Shown here: positions 33,565 to 42,100 of the stretch, piece by piece | How the letters are laid out: every line of letters begins with the position of its first letter | How positions within the stretch are numbered: the stretch's first letter is position 1 | DNA from: Myxococcales bacterium | Lineage (GTDB): Bacteria > Myxococcota_A > Bradymonadia > REDH01 | Length of the DNA stretch: 46,998 nt | Reading direction: 5' to 3' | NCBI GenBank assembly: GCA_947496715.1 | Contig: CANMDT010000011.1 | Span: forward strand, 1-46,998 | Notes under the pieces: model-generated | Told to the model about the DNA's origin: nothing | The model's database searches: none | The model's input: only the letters and a program-made list of their open reading frames with translations | Program-made: the position numbers and the translations under genes

Positions 33565-33593
33565 TTGGTATCAAAGACACGACGTGATGTCAA
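33565..33593 (-). promoter_or_regulatory. Candidate promoter of the exopolysaccharide operon
   Basis: On the minus strand: -35 TTGACA (33588-33593), 17-bp spacer, -10 TACCAA (33565-33570). The transcript would start about 25 nt before the ATG at 33531. The -35 is perfect, the -10 weak, which suggests an activator. Confidence 0.5.
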
Positions 33594-33599
33594 AGGAAA

Positions 33600-33623
33600 G
33601 TGTGACCAACGGGCATGTGTGAC
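33600..33623. repeat. GTGTGAC direct repeat upstream of the promoter
   Basis: GTGTGAC occurs at 33600-33606 and 33617-33623, 17 bp apart, just upstream of the candidate -35. The position would suit an activator site. No known regulator is assigned. Confidence 0.35.
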
Positions 33624-33666
33624 ACTCTGCATCAACAGCAGAAATTCAACCAGATAGTCCGCTCGG

Positions 33667-33739
33667 CCGCCTGCGAAAGATCCGGTAGCGACGCCGACGC
33701 GCCTTACCCGCAATCAAGAAGTCCGCCTGCGAAAGATCC
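33667..33739. repeat. 17-bp perfect direct repeat
   Basis: CCGCCTGCGAAAGATCC occurs at 33667-33683 and 33723-33739, start-to-start 56 bp. It lies in non-coding sequence between operons. Meaning unknown. Confidence 0.8.
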
Positions 33740-33866
33740 ATCGTCCGGGCCGCAGGGGCCAACTCGGTACCGAGCCCGCACTGCACGCTAGCAACGCAGG
33801 TGAGAAGGCGATCGGAGGACGCAGCCAGCATCCGCGCCGGCCCCCTCAAAGGTCAGGCCTGTGAGT

Positions 33867-35252
33867 CTAGTTTCCGGAGTCGAGAATGAAGACCTTCGAC
33901 ACGGTGATGCTACCGCCTTCGGGCTTGGCAAAGCGCCAGCGACGGACAACACCCTTCGAACAGGCTGCCACGGCGCTACCAAGGTCGTTCTCGCCGACGT
34001 CGGCTTGGGTGACTGTGCCCTCTTCACCGATCGTCCACTTGATCTCGAGACGACCCTTGAGACCGGGATCCTTGGCGAGCTCGCGCTCGTAGCAGCGCTC
34101 GATATCCTTTTTGCGGCGGTCAATGACCTCGCGGATCTTATCCTTGGAGAGCGAACCGCTACCGGCCGTGGACTCAGCCTCAGCTTTCAGACGAATCTTC
34201 ACCTTAGCTCCCGTGGTTCCCTCGACGCGGACAGCGGTGGCTCCGCCGACGGAGCTGCTACCGCTCACATCGACGCCGCCAAGCTTGCCGCTGCCGCCGT
34301 CGCTTCCGCCCAGGCCAGTGTTGGAGGCGATACCGGTGCCATCGCCGGCGAGCTTCTGGTTCTTGATAACCTCATCTGCACGCTTGCTCGACATCGACTC
34401 AGAGATACCCAAGGCAGGACCGGCGCCACTGTCGCTGTTGAAGAGCGCCGAGAGCGCAGAGTCCTGTTGCACGCGTTCTTTTGCGGCCGCACGAATCTCC
34501 TCTTGGGTCCGAGGCGGAGCCTCCTGGGCGGGTTTCGCTTCGGGCTCAGGCTTCGCTTCAGGTGTCTTCTCTTCGGCCTTCTCCGCCTCGGCGTTGGGGT
34601 CGACCTCGGTCGGCACCTCCTCCTCCTTGGGCTTGGGCGGCTCGACGTTAGCGATGATCTTGATGATGCGCTCAGTCATCTCCTTCATCGCGGCGTCACG
34701 AGCCGGCGGCGGAACAAAGTTCACTGCATAGAGGATGGTGCCCGCCTGAAGCAGCAAAGAGAAGGCAAAAGAGCTGAGATAGACCGCGTCAATGCTCGCC
34801 GCCGTGGCGAGGAAGGTGAGCAGGTTGCCGCGCATGTTGGCCGGCAGCTGCGGGAGTACCTTCAGCGGCGGTGGCGCAACGAACTGGAAGAGCAGGGTGG
34901 TGTCGCCGAGGGAGACCTTACCGCGCGAGGAGTCGGGAATCTCCACGCTCCATGCGTCGCCTGCCTTCTGGCCCTTCCCCGAGGTCGCGATGTTCGCGAG
35001 ATCGAGCATACCGTCACTGAGCGCGACTCGCCCCTGCATGGCAGAGGTAACCCGCAGATGGTACTTCCCACCCTTGACCTCAAAGAGTGTGAGGCTCGCG
35101 GGAAAGGCGCTGGAGGCCACGACGAAGGAGTTCTTGAGTCCTTGCCCGGCGGTGACCGTTTCGCGGCTGCGGAAGATGCGCTCTTCGACAACCTGGCCGT
35201 TCTGGATGACACCGACGCGCAGGATACGCTGTGTGGGGGCTGCAACCGCCAT
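33867..35252 (-). CDS. FHA-like/TonB-like energy transducer (GltG/GltJ-AgmX type)
   Basis: 461 residues. Residues 1-130 form a beta-rich cytoplasmic domain resembling the FHA-like head of Myxococcus gliding proteins. One membrane segment lies at about 156-178. A Pro/Glu/Lys-rich periplasm-spanning linker (203-248) and a Gly/Ser stretch lead to a C-terminal domain (about 370-461) of the AgmX/PglI type: IERCYERELAKDPGLKGRL, with Cys387 and Cys431 probably disulfide-bonded, ending in WRFxxPEGG. It likely passes force from the TolQ/TolR motor to outer-envelope parts. AAGGAG precedes the ATG. Last gene of the operon. Confidence 0.88.
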   Translation of the reverse strand: MAVAAPTQRILRVGVIQNGQVVEERIFRSRETVTAGQGLKNSFVVASSAFPASLTLFEVKGGKYHLRVTSAMQGRVALSDGMLDLANIATSGKGQKAGDAWSVEIPDSSRGKVSLGDTTLLFQFVAPPPLKVLPQLPANMRGNLLTFLATAASIDAVYLSSFAFSLLLQAGTILYAVNFVPPPARDAAMKEMTERIIKIIANVEPPKPKEEEVPTEVDPNAEAEKAEEKTPEAKPEPEAKPAQEAPPRTQEEIRAAAKERVQQDSALSALFNSDSGAGPALGISESMSSKRADEVIKNQKLAGDGTGIASNTGLGGSDGGSGKLGGVDVSGSSSVGGATAVRVEGTTGAKVKIRLKAEAESTAGSGSLSKDKIREVIDRRKKDIERCYERELAKDPGLKGRLEIKWTIGEEGTVTQADVGENDLGSAVAACSKGVVRRWRFAKPEGGSITVSKVFILDSGN

Positions 35253-35350
35253 GACTCACTCCTTCGATGCGCCCCGGGTGGAGGAGCTCAGTTCAGACAC
35301 GTAACAACAGACAGCGCGAAACGGTCAAAGTTCCGCCAGCGGTTGGCGTC

Positions 35351-35956
35351 TTAAGGTGCTTTCTTGACGACTGCACCCTGACCACGCTTGGTAGCGGCGA
35401 ACCTGATGTTCTGGACGCCTGCGATGCTGGCGGTCGTCATGACCTGGATGAGCACCTTGTAGGGTGTGTCCTTGTCCACGATCAGCGTGGCGAGCCGCTC
35501 GTCAGGACGGCCGAGCTGTTTGGCCCACATCGAGTTCTGCTCCAGCCGCTCCTGCAGTTTCTGTTGCAGGAGCGGGATGATGGAGCTCTCCGCGCTCTGA
35601 AGATTGGATGGGTCAATGGCACCGTCCACGATCGAAACCACGAACTCGTCTTGGAGCATCACCGACTTCTTGGAGATCGAAATCGCGACGGAGTCCTTGA
35701 GCGCGAGGTCGCTGGTGGACTTCGCAATGCGGAGGTCAGCGCTCTCGTTCACGGTGATCGGGTCTGCATTGAAGCTCTGAATGAGGAAGGTCACGAGGAC
35801 CGTCATCATGTCGATCATAGCATTGAGGTTGAGTTCAAACTCGCCCTCGATTCGCTCGTTGATTGCTTTCTGGCGACGGCGTTCTTTTTTCTTGACCATG
35901 TAGGGATCAAGGAAGTCGCCATTGTCAGCCGCGAGGTTTTCGATGTTCTCTGCCAT
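35351..35956 (-). CDS. ExbD/TolR-family protein (first of two)
   Basis: 201 residues. One membrane helix at about 44-62 with the essential Asp in NAMIDMMTVLVTFLI, the residue that carries protons in ExbD/TolR/MotB-type stators. The N-terminal 40 residues are basic (KKKERRRQK). The periplasmic part ends in the ExbD pattern LATLIVDKDTPYKVLIQVM. Corresponds in kind to AglQ/AglS of Myxococcus. It sits between the second TolR and the transducer gene, with 35-bp and 98-bp gaps. Confidence 0.9.
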   Translation of the reverse strand: MAENIENLAADNGDFLDPYMVKKKERRRQKAINERIEGEFELNLNAMIDMMTVLVTFLIQSFNADPITVNESADLRIAKSTSDLALKDSVAISISKKSVMLQDEFVVSIVDGAIDPSNLQSAESSIIPLLQQKLQERLEQNSMWAKQLGRPDERLATLIVDKDTPYKVLIQVMTTASIAGVQNIRFAATKRGQGAVVKKAP

Positions 35957-35991
35957 GTGGCCTCGATACGGTGAACGTTAGAGCTAGGGGG

Positions 35992-36822
35992 CTAGCCGCC
36001 GGAGGGACGGGCAGCAACGAGCGAGGGGAAGGGGAAGAGATCGAAACGCTCATTCTTCTTCGGGTTCCCCGCTGCAGGCTTCACTGCAAACTTGGACTTC
36101 TCGAGGGCATCGGGACCGGGCGACTTGCCATCACCGAGCAAGAAGGCCGAGACATTGGAGGCAGCCGAAGGAGTCCCAGGATCAGCCTTGCCGTCCGGAG
36201 CGAGGATGTACCGGGCCGTGTCTATCGTCTTGACGATAACCTCGAACGGGATCTCTGCATCGGCACCGATGGAGACAACGTTGTTGCCGTCCTTTCCGAA
36301 ACCCTCAAACCAGGTCGGCTCCAGCCGAATCTTGACGAGTTGGTTGTAGAGCGCCGCATAGTCGAGCCGTGCAATCAGCGGCTCCGTCTCAGCAAGCCCC
36401 TCGCGCATGCAGATGGTCGGTTTGGTGCCGTCTGCGGCTCCGCCGCCACAACGCTCAATGGGGCCAGCAAACTTCGCAGCGAAGTCCGGGTTGTTCGTCT
36501 GATCCAGGACGCGGAAGCCATCGCTGGAGATGTAGACGGTTACCTTCGGCACCTTGACTGCATTGTCGTCGGAAGGGGCGCCGGCAGCCGCGGAGGGCGC
36601 CTTCGCGCTCGTAACTTCCAGCGTGCTGGTCTCCGAGAGAACCGCGGTAAAGATGAGGAAGAACATGATGGTGGTCATCATGTCGATCATCGCGATGAGA
36701 TTCAGCGGGGTGTCGCCTTCGTGGCGGGCACGGTGCGCTCGACCCCGGCGCTTCTCTGCCCGACGGGCAAGGAAGGCCTCGTGGTTCTCTTCGGAGATGG
36801 GTGCTTGATTCTGATCAGTCAT
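35992..36822 (-). CDS. ExbD/TolR-family protein (second, with long periplasmic domain)
   Basis: 276 residues. Basic N-terminus (EKRRGRAHRARH), then a membrane helix at about 40-62 with the conserved Asp in IAMIDMMTTIMFFLI. The periplasmic domain is longer than usual for ExbD (about 140-180 residues in total) and has a Cys pair (ERCGGG and TICMRE) and a C-terminal extension rich in Pro/Lys. Two different TolR proteins beside one TolQ is the AglRQS arrangement. The gene is 73 bp downstream of tolQ; a hairpin (36870-36888) lies between. Confidence 0.9.
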   Translation of the reverse strand: MTDQNQAPISEENHEAFLARRAEKRRGRAHRARHEGDTPLNLIAMIDMMTTIMFFLIFTAVLSETSTLEVTSAKAPSAAAGAPSDDNAVKVPKVTVYISSDGFRVLDQTNNPDFAAKFAGPIERCGGGAADGTKPTICMREGLAETEPLIARLDYAALYNQLVKIRLEPTWFEGFGKDGNNVVSIGADAEIPFEVIVKTIDTARYILAPDGKADPGTPSAASNVSAFLLGDGKSPGPDALEKSKFAVKPAAGNPKKNERFDLFPFPSLVAARPSGG

Positions 36823-36869
36823 GGTGAAACCAGTCTGGTGGACTCAGGTAGAGGAGGAGCGTTACCACT

Positions 36870-36888
36870 GCCGCCCAGAAGGGGCGGC
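36870..36888 (-). other. Intercistronic hairpin after the tolQ/exbB gene
   Basis: On the minus strand GCCGCCC and GGGCGGC form a perfect 7-bp stem with a 5-nt loop, 7 nt after the tolQ-like stop. There is no T-tract, so it is more likely an mRNA-stabilising or processing structure than a full terminator. Confidence 0.55.
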
Positions 36889-36895
36889 AAGGTCG

Positions 36896-37546
36896 CTAGC
36901 CTTCGTCGGCCGAGAGCTTGCCCTTTCCGTAGGCCACGAGGAGGTTTTCCGTCTTGATCGAGTACTGCTCGATCTCCTCGACGATCTTCTTCGACATCGT
37001 GGAGAGCCAGAGGTGAGCAAGCATGCCGACGATAGCAACGCCGAGACCGAAGGCGGTTGCGTTCATGGCCATGGCGATACCTTCGGTGAGGATGCGGCTG
37101 CGGTCTTCGGGGGCTGCGCCGCCGAGACCGGCGAAGCAGGTGATCAGACCATGGATGGTGCCGAGGAGGCCGAAGAGGGTAGCAACGTTGGCGAGCGTGA
37201 GCAGGCCGTTGGTGCGCTTCATGATGTGTGGCACGATCTCGAGCTGGGCCTCTTCGATTGCATTACCGATGGCAACCTGGCCCTTGTTGGCGCGGGTCAG
37301 GCCGGCCTTGATCACGCGGGGCAGAGCGGCGCTGGGGGCAGCGTTGCAAAGTTTGATCGCACGATCGATGTTGCCGGCGATGACGAGCTTCTGGATCTGG
37401 CCCATGAAGTCGGTCGCGTTGATATTGTACTTGAAGAACAGAAAGATGAAACGCTCAATCGCGATGCCTAGCACCCAAATCGAGGTTGCAAGGATCGCAA
37501 AGATTGCGGGATCAGCACTACGAAAAAATCCAGCCAATGAACTCAT
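36896..37546 (-). CDS. MotA/TolQ/ExbB proton-channel family protein
   Basis: 216 residues, the size and three-helix layout of TolQ/ExbB: helix 1 at about 12-36, helix 2 at about 112-138 (LANVATLFGLLGTIHGLITC, the family signature region) and helix 3 at about 152-178 (IAMAMNATAFGLGVAIVGML, matching the EGIxxALxxTAxGL pattern). With the two TolR proteins it forms a proton-driven stator in the inner membrane. A perfect AGGAGG lies 10 nt before the ATG, the strongest ribosome site in the operon, fitting the higher copy number of TolQ-type subunits. Counterpart of AglR. Confidence 0.93.
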   Translation of the reverse strand: MSSLAGFFRSADPAIFAILATSIWVLGIAIERFIFLFFKYNINATDFMGQIQKLVIAGNIDRAIKLCNAAPSAALPRVIKAGLTRANKGQVAIGNAIEEAQLEIVPHIMKRTNGLLTLANVATLFGLLGTIHGLITCFAGLGGAAPEDRSRILTEGIAMAMNATAFGLGVAIVGMLAHLWLSTMSKKIVEEIEQYSIKTENLLVAYGKGKLSADEG

Positions 37547-37567
37547 GTCCGCACATCCTCCTAAAGG

Positions 37568-37593
37568 GCCCGAAAGTGTTCGGGCTGTTTTTT
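37568..37593 (+). terminator. Terminator-shaped hairpin upstream of the tolQ/exbB gene (plus-strand sense)
   Basis: GCCCGAA (37568-37574), loop AGTG, TTCGGGC (37579-37585), then TGTTTTTT: a textbook intrinsic terminator when read on the plus strand, although all genes here are on the minus strand. In the mRNA sense the same stem sits 7 nt upstream of the AGGAGG of tolQ, preceded by A residues. It may stop antisense transcription, or protect a processed 5' end of the tolQ message. Confidence 0.6.
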
Positions 37594-37618
37594 CAGTTCG
37601 TCGAAGTTTGGGTCACTA

Positions 37619-37638
37619 GCAGGAAATCTGCGTCCTGC
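37619..37638 (-). other. Second intercistronic hairpin
   Basis: GCAGGA/TCCTGC, 6-bp stem with an 8-nt loop, 14 bp after the stop of the 82-aa gene. No T-tract. Together with the stem at 37568-37585 it fills the 106-bp gap before tolQ. Confidence 0.4.
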
Positions 37639-37652
37639 CACATTCACAGTCA

Positions 37653-37901
37653 CTAGAAAGGTGCCTTTTCTACCGTCTCGTAGAGACGGACCAGAAATGA
37701 GGCTTCCGGAAGGGTCTGCTGGTAGGTCAGATTGGAGGGCGCGAGGATGTAGTAGGCCTCGGGCTTCTCGATTTCGCCTTTGATCTTCTCTTCGTCGAGC
37801 TGCAGCACTGCCCCGCGGCGACCCTGGGCCACCGCCTGCGTGGCGACAGATGCGAGGACCAAGAGGCCAACGACGAGCGCGCTCAAGTTGATGCGGTTCA
37901 T
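37653..37901 (-). CDS. Small secreted protein of the Glt-like operon
   Basis: 82 residues. Signal peptide of about 25 residues (MNRINLSALVVGLLVLASVA, cleavage near VAQ). The mature part of about 57 residues has LDEEKIKGEIEKPEAYYIL, a pattern I associate with small proteins next to TolQ/TolR-type operons in Myxococcota; this is from memory and not a named family. Its ATG overlaps the stop of the TPR gene as ATGA. Probably periplasmic or an outer-membrane partner of the complex. Confidence 0.75.
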   Translation of the reverse strand: MNRINLSALVVGLLVLASVATQAVAQGRRGAVLQLDEEKIKGEIEKPEAYYILAPSNLTYQQTLPEASFLVRLYETVEKAPF

Positions 37902-39163
37902 GGTGCAGGCTCCTCAGTTGCAGGGGGCTCCTCGATAGGAGTCTCGGTGTCTTCCGCGGGGGGCTCTTCAGGCGGTGCCTCAGCCTTCAGGCGCTTCTTC
38001 TCTTCGGCTTGGGCCTTGAGCTCACGCTCGGTCTTGGAGAGCTGGGTCGCATCCTTGGCGAACTTGGTCGCGCGCTCCACCGCGGGCCCGGTTGAGGCCT
38101 TGGCGAGGAAGGCGTTGAAGAGCTCAGCGGCCTTGTCCATGCGGGCGATCTTGTCGAGTCCACCGAACTCGGCGTCGAAGTAGAGCAGCCCGAGATTGTA
38201 GTAACTCATCGGCTCGGCGGGAGCGAGCTGGATTGCCTTGTCGAAGGCCGTCTTGGCGTCGTCGTAGCGCTGCGCTCCCTTGTAGGCGGAACCGAGGTTG
38301 TTCCAGACGGCCGCGCTGTTCTGATCGACCTTGCTGGCCGCTTCGAGGTGCTCGATGGCACCTTCGAAGTCACGCGTGCGCATCGACAGTACGCCCAGGT
38401 TGTTGCGGGCCTCGGGATGGTACGGATCGAGCTCGATGACGCGCCGGAGGAAGGTTCGGGCCTGGTTCTGGCTTCCGGCGGCCAACTCGATCTTGGCCTT
38501 GAGGAAGTAGAAATCGGGGCGACCCGCATCACGCGAGATGGCCTGATCGCAGATGTACCGGGCGAGCTCGACGCGGCCCATGGAGACGTTTGCCGCGGCC
38601 ATGGCAAAGTAGGCGTCGAGGTTTTTCTCGTCTCGGAGCAGAAGCTTGCGCGCCTTGGAAATGACTTCCTCGCTCTGCCCCTGGGCGAGGTCGATGAGGA
38701 GTCCGGTCGCCTCAATCGATGCTGCGTTGCCAGAGGCGGAGAGCCGCTGCTCGAAGAGCGAGCGGGCACCCGAGGTGTCTCCCTCTGCGAGGCGCAGTCG
38801 GATGAGCGCGGCGACGGGTGGCGCATAGGCGGAATCAAGCCCTGCGGCCTCGTTGAAGAGCCTGGCGGCGGCTGAGCGGTCGCCTCGATAGTAGGCGATG
38901 ACGCCCTGCGCATGCTTCGGGGCGCCGGCGGAGAGCCCGTCTGGGAGTGCGGAGAGGTTCGATGCGGCGGCGACCAAGTCGCCGGCACGGAAGGAGCTGA
39001 GTGATTCAGTCCCCTCTGCCGAGACGGCAGCGGCCTCTGGAGGCGGAGCAGCAACCACAGAGGGCTGTGCTGCCTCGGCCTGGACCACAAGGAGGTCATC
39101 GGCAGGGAGCGGGAGAGCGGTCGTAACGAGCGCCCCAAGATGAAAGAGAAGTTGGTGCATCAC
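37898..39163 (-). CDS. Periplasmic TPR protein (GltE-like)
   Basis: 421 residues, starting at a GTG (39163) whose next codon is an ATG (39160); both overlap the upstream stop. N-terminal hydrophobic segment, then about seven TPR units between 80 and 345, with textbook copies such as HPEARNNLGVLSMRTRDFEG and AAVWNNLGSAYKGAQRYDDA. The C-terminal 60 residues are Lys/Glu then Pro/Glu-rich and probably disordered. TPR arrays bind protein partners; position in the operon suggests a periplasmic or outer-membrane scaffold of the Glt-like machine. Confidence 0.85.
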   Translation of the reverse strand: MMHQLLFHLGALVTTALPLPADDLLVVQAEAAQPSVVAAPPPEAAAVSAEGTESLSSFRAGDLVAAASNLSALPDGLSAGAPKHAQGVIAYYRGDRSAAARLFNEAAGLDSAYAPPVAALIRLRLAEGDTSGARSLFEQRLSASGNAASIEATGLLIDLAQGQSEEVISKARKLLLRDEKNLDAYFAMAAANVSMGRVELARYICDQAISRDAGRPDFYFLKAKIELAAGSQNQARTFLRRVIELDPYHPEARNNLGVLSMRTRDFEGAIEHLEAASKVDQNSAAVWNNLGSAYKGAQRYDDAKTAFDKAIQLAPAEPMSYYNLGLLYFDAEFGGLDKIARMDKAAELFNAFLAKASTGPAVERATKFAKDATQLSKTERELKAQAEEKKRLKAEAPPEEPPAEDTETPIEEPPATEEPAP

Positions 39164-42100
39164 GGTGCGGCCTCGCCGGTTTCGGCGACGGGCGCAGAGG
39201 GTGTGGGCAGGAAGATCTGGGGCGAGACCAGGTCTGTTACGAGGGGATCAATCGGCTCGCTGAGGACGGGGTAGTCGCTGCCGCGATAGCGGTTGAGCTG
39301 CCGCGTGGTGTCGATGGTGCAGGTGTTTACGACACCAATCTTCTGCATGATCGGGTAGGCGATCTCCCACTCCTTGACGGCTGCGTCCTCATACTGGGAG
39401 GCAAACGCCTCGATGGCGGCGATGTACTCCTCTTCGGCAAACGGGTCGTCTGCCAGGGCCTCGGGGATAGGGAGCTGGTAGAGGATATCGGCCATGCGCT
39501 GGTAGACGCGGCCGCGCATGAAGAAGGCGCAGACGGTGACATCGGCAGAGTTGAAGTCGGTGACCGCCTCGAAGGTGCTCTGAAGTTCGATGATGCCGGT
39601 CTTACGGGCTCCGAGCGCCTTCTGCTGCTGCGGGACTGTCTCACCAAGCTGGATTGCGTCCCACCTTTTGAACTGGTCCATCGCCGCCTCGTAGGCCAAT
39701 TTTGCGGCCGGCTGGCGGGCTTCCGCGCTCTGCGGCTGGCGGGCGTTGAACTCAGCTAGGATCTGCTGGTTGGTCTTGGCGATGGCGCGGACATCCTTCT
39801 GCTGCTCGTAGAACTTGGTGGTGCGGCTCAGGCCATCGAGAACGGCATCGGGGATGCTGATCTTGGGCGAGCTGGCGTTGGCGCCGTACTCCTTGCGGAA
39901 GCGCTCGAAGAGTTTGACCATCTCCTTGCCATTGCCGGCCTTCTCGTAGTTGAGGGCAGCCTGGTAGAGGGCGACGGGGGCCTCATCGGTCCGGGGGTTG
40001 GCCTTAACGAAGGCGACATAGGCCTCTGCAGCCTCGGTGTAGCGCTGCGAGTAGTCGAGCAGTTCGGCTGCCTTGAGGCCTGGGTACTTGATACCCTCGG
40101 CGTCCGAGTAGCCGCGCTTGTTGAGGTCCCGGAAGGTTGAGATGGCGCGGTCGAAGTCGAAGAACTGGCGCGAGTTGACTGCGATGCGGACGAGGGCCTT
40201 ATCGACCCACTCGCTGCCCGGGTAATCTTTGAGGAGGCGGTCGAACTGGGTCATGGCCATTTCGAACTTCTTGAGGTTCTGCTCGTAGATGAGGCCGGCA
40301 TTGTAGAGGCCCAGTGCGCCGTTCTGCTGGCCAGCGAACTCGTTGGCGAGTCGGACATACTCTACGGCAGCCTGCTCATACTTGCCGGCGGCCACGAGAG
40401 CCTCCGCCTGCTGCGAGATGGCTCCCATCTGGTAGCGGGTGATGTCCTGCTTGAAGGCCTTCATGACCTCGGCATCCTTGATGACGATGCACTGTCCGCG
40501 GCGGCTGACTTCGTCGGCCCAGAACTCCATCTGCGCGTAGTCTTCTTGGTCGCGATAGGACTCGACGAGGTTGATGGCAGCCGGGCCGGTCATTTCGGAG
40601 CCGCAGTGGTTGTCCAGGACACCGATGAAACGGCGCTGGGCCTCAGGGAAGTCTTTGTATTCATAGTAGAGTTTTGCGCCAGCGTAGGCGAAGTTTGCCT
40701 GCTCGTCTGGGCTATCGGGGTTCTTGATTCCGAGCGCGATGTAGCGATCGTAGGCAGAGATGAGCTTAAGAGAGAGCTCGGGGACGATATCACTAGAGGC
40801 GACATTGCGGGGCGCGTTGCTGTCACCCTTCTTGGGCTCGGGGGCCTTGACGCCGACGCTAGCAGGACGGCTGGGCCAGGCACGGGCCTCGAGCCGGCCA
40901 GCATTGAACTCGCGCTCGATGGAGGTCTCGAAGCTTTGGATGGCAAAGCGGGCCGAGGCATCACGGAAGTTGTTGTTCAGAACCGACTCGCGGACGGTCT
41001 CGAAGCCGGCACCGGCAAGGTCATACTGCTCAGAGAAGAAGTAGGATTGAGCCAAGTACATCTGGATGTCGTAAACTTCCGCGTCGTTCGGGTAGGCCTG
41101 CAGGAACTGGCCGTACATGCGGGCGGCAAGGCGGAAGCGCTGAATGGCGCGGTCGTGGAGGCCTGTATCCTTGGGTGCTGCTTCGAACTGGGCGGCGAGC
41201 TGCTCGCCTTCGTTGTAGTAGAGGCCGGCGGTGTCTTTGAGCGAACGACGGGTCATCTCGTCGGCGACGGCGATGGCATCGGAATTGCCGAGCCGCTCCT
41301 GCGCCTTGTACCATGCGGTTCCGGGCCCGAAGAGCTGGCCAATCTTGGCGGACTCATCGAGTGCCTTTTCGATCTGGTTGTCTCGGGCGAAGGCCTCGAC
41401 AATCTTCTCGAAGCGGTTGGGATTCAGCGGGTCTTCGGGTGCACGTGCGATAGCATCGCGGAGGAGCTCGATGCCGTTGGCGTAACGCTGATTTTCAAGG
41501 AGGATGGCGACGACACGGTCGCGAATGGCGATGGAGTCTTCGTCGTCGCGGTCGCCGAGGTACTTGTTCATGCGGGGCATAATGAAGTCGGCGTCGCGGT
41601 TACCATCGCTGTTCCAGTCTTCTTCTGCGAGCGTGATCGCGGTATACTGGAGGGCCTCTTCCTTGAGGGCGGCGCTGTCGGAGTCTCCGGCCGACTGGTA
41701 GTAGTCGAGAAGCTTCTGGAAGGTGACGATGGCGCTGTCGTAGTCGGAAGCGAGGTAGGTCGCCCAGCCGAGTTTGAAGAGGATTTTGTCTGTTCGGCTA
41801 GAGGTCGGGTAGGTGAGCGCGGTCTCGAAGGCCTTTCGGGCCTTGTTCCAGTCTGAGGCCTCGAAGTGGATTTCGCCGATGCGGAGAAAGGCTTCTTGGG
41901 CGAAGTCGGACTTGGGTTTGGCGACGGTGAGGCGCTCGAAGGTAGCGAGTGCGCGCGGGTCTTTGGCCTCTGCGTAGAGGACGCCGACAAGATAGAGGGC
42001 ACCGTCGATGATGCGGTAGTCGGGATAGTCGCGGATGAGGCGTTCGTAGGTGGCTACGGCCTGGTTGAACTCTTTTTCGGGCGGGGTCGGCTCGTCGGGG

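Larger units (their letters stand above)
33532..33866. other. 335-bp intergenic region between the two envelope operons
   Basis: Holds the promoter region of the exopolysaccharide operon and the 3' end of the TolQ/TolR operon transcript. A 67-codon minus-strand frame (33646-33849) lies here but is Arg-rich in its second half, has no ribosome site that I can support, and includes the 17-bp repeat; I do not call it. No clear terminator was seen. Repeats and a candidate promoter are listed separately. Confidence 0.6.

Noticed and set aside
33646-33849. 67-codon minus-strand frame in the intergenic region
   Set aside because: Arg-rich, no ribosome site supported, contains the 17-bp repeat; composition does not look coding.
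40546-41856. 436-codon open frame on the plus strand
   Set aside because: Antisense of the 1168-aa TPR gene; Val/Gly/Glu-rich as usual for shadows of such genes.
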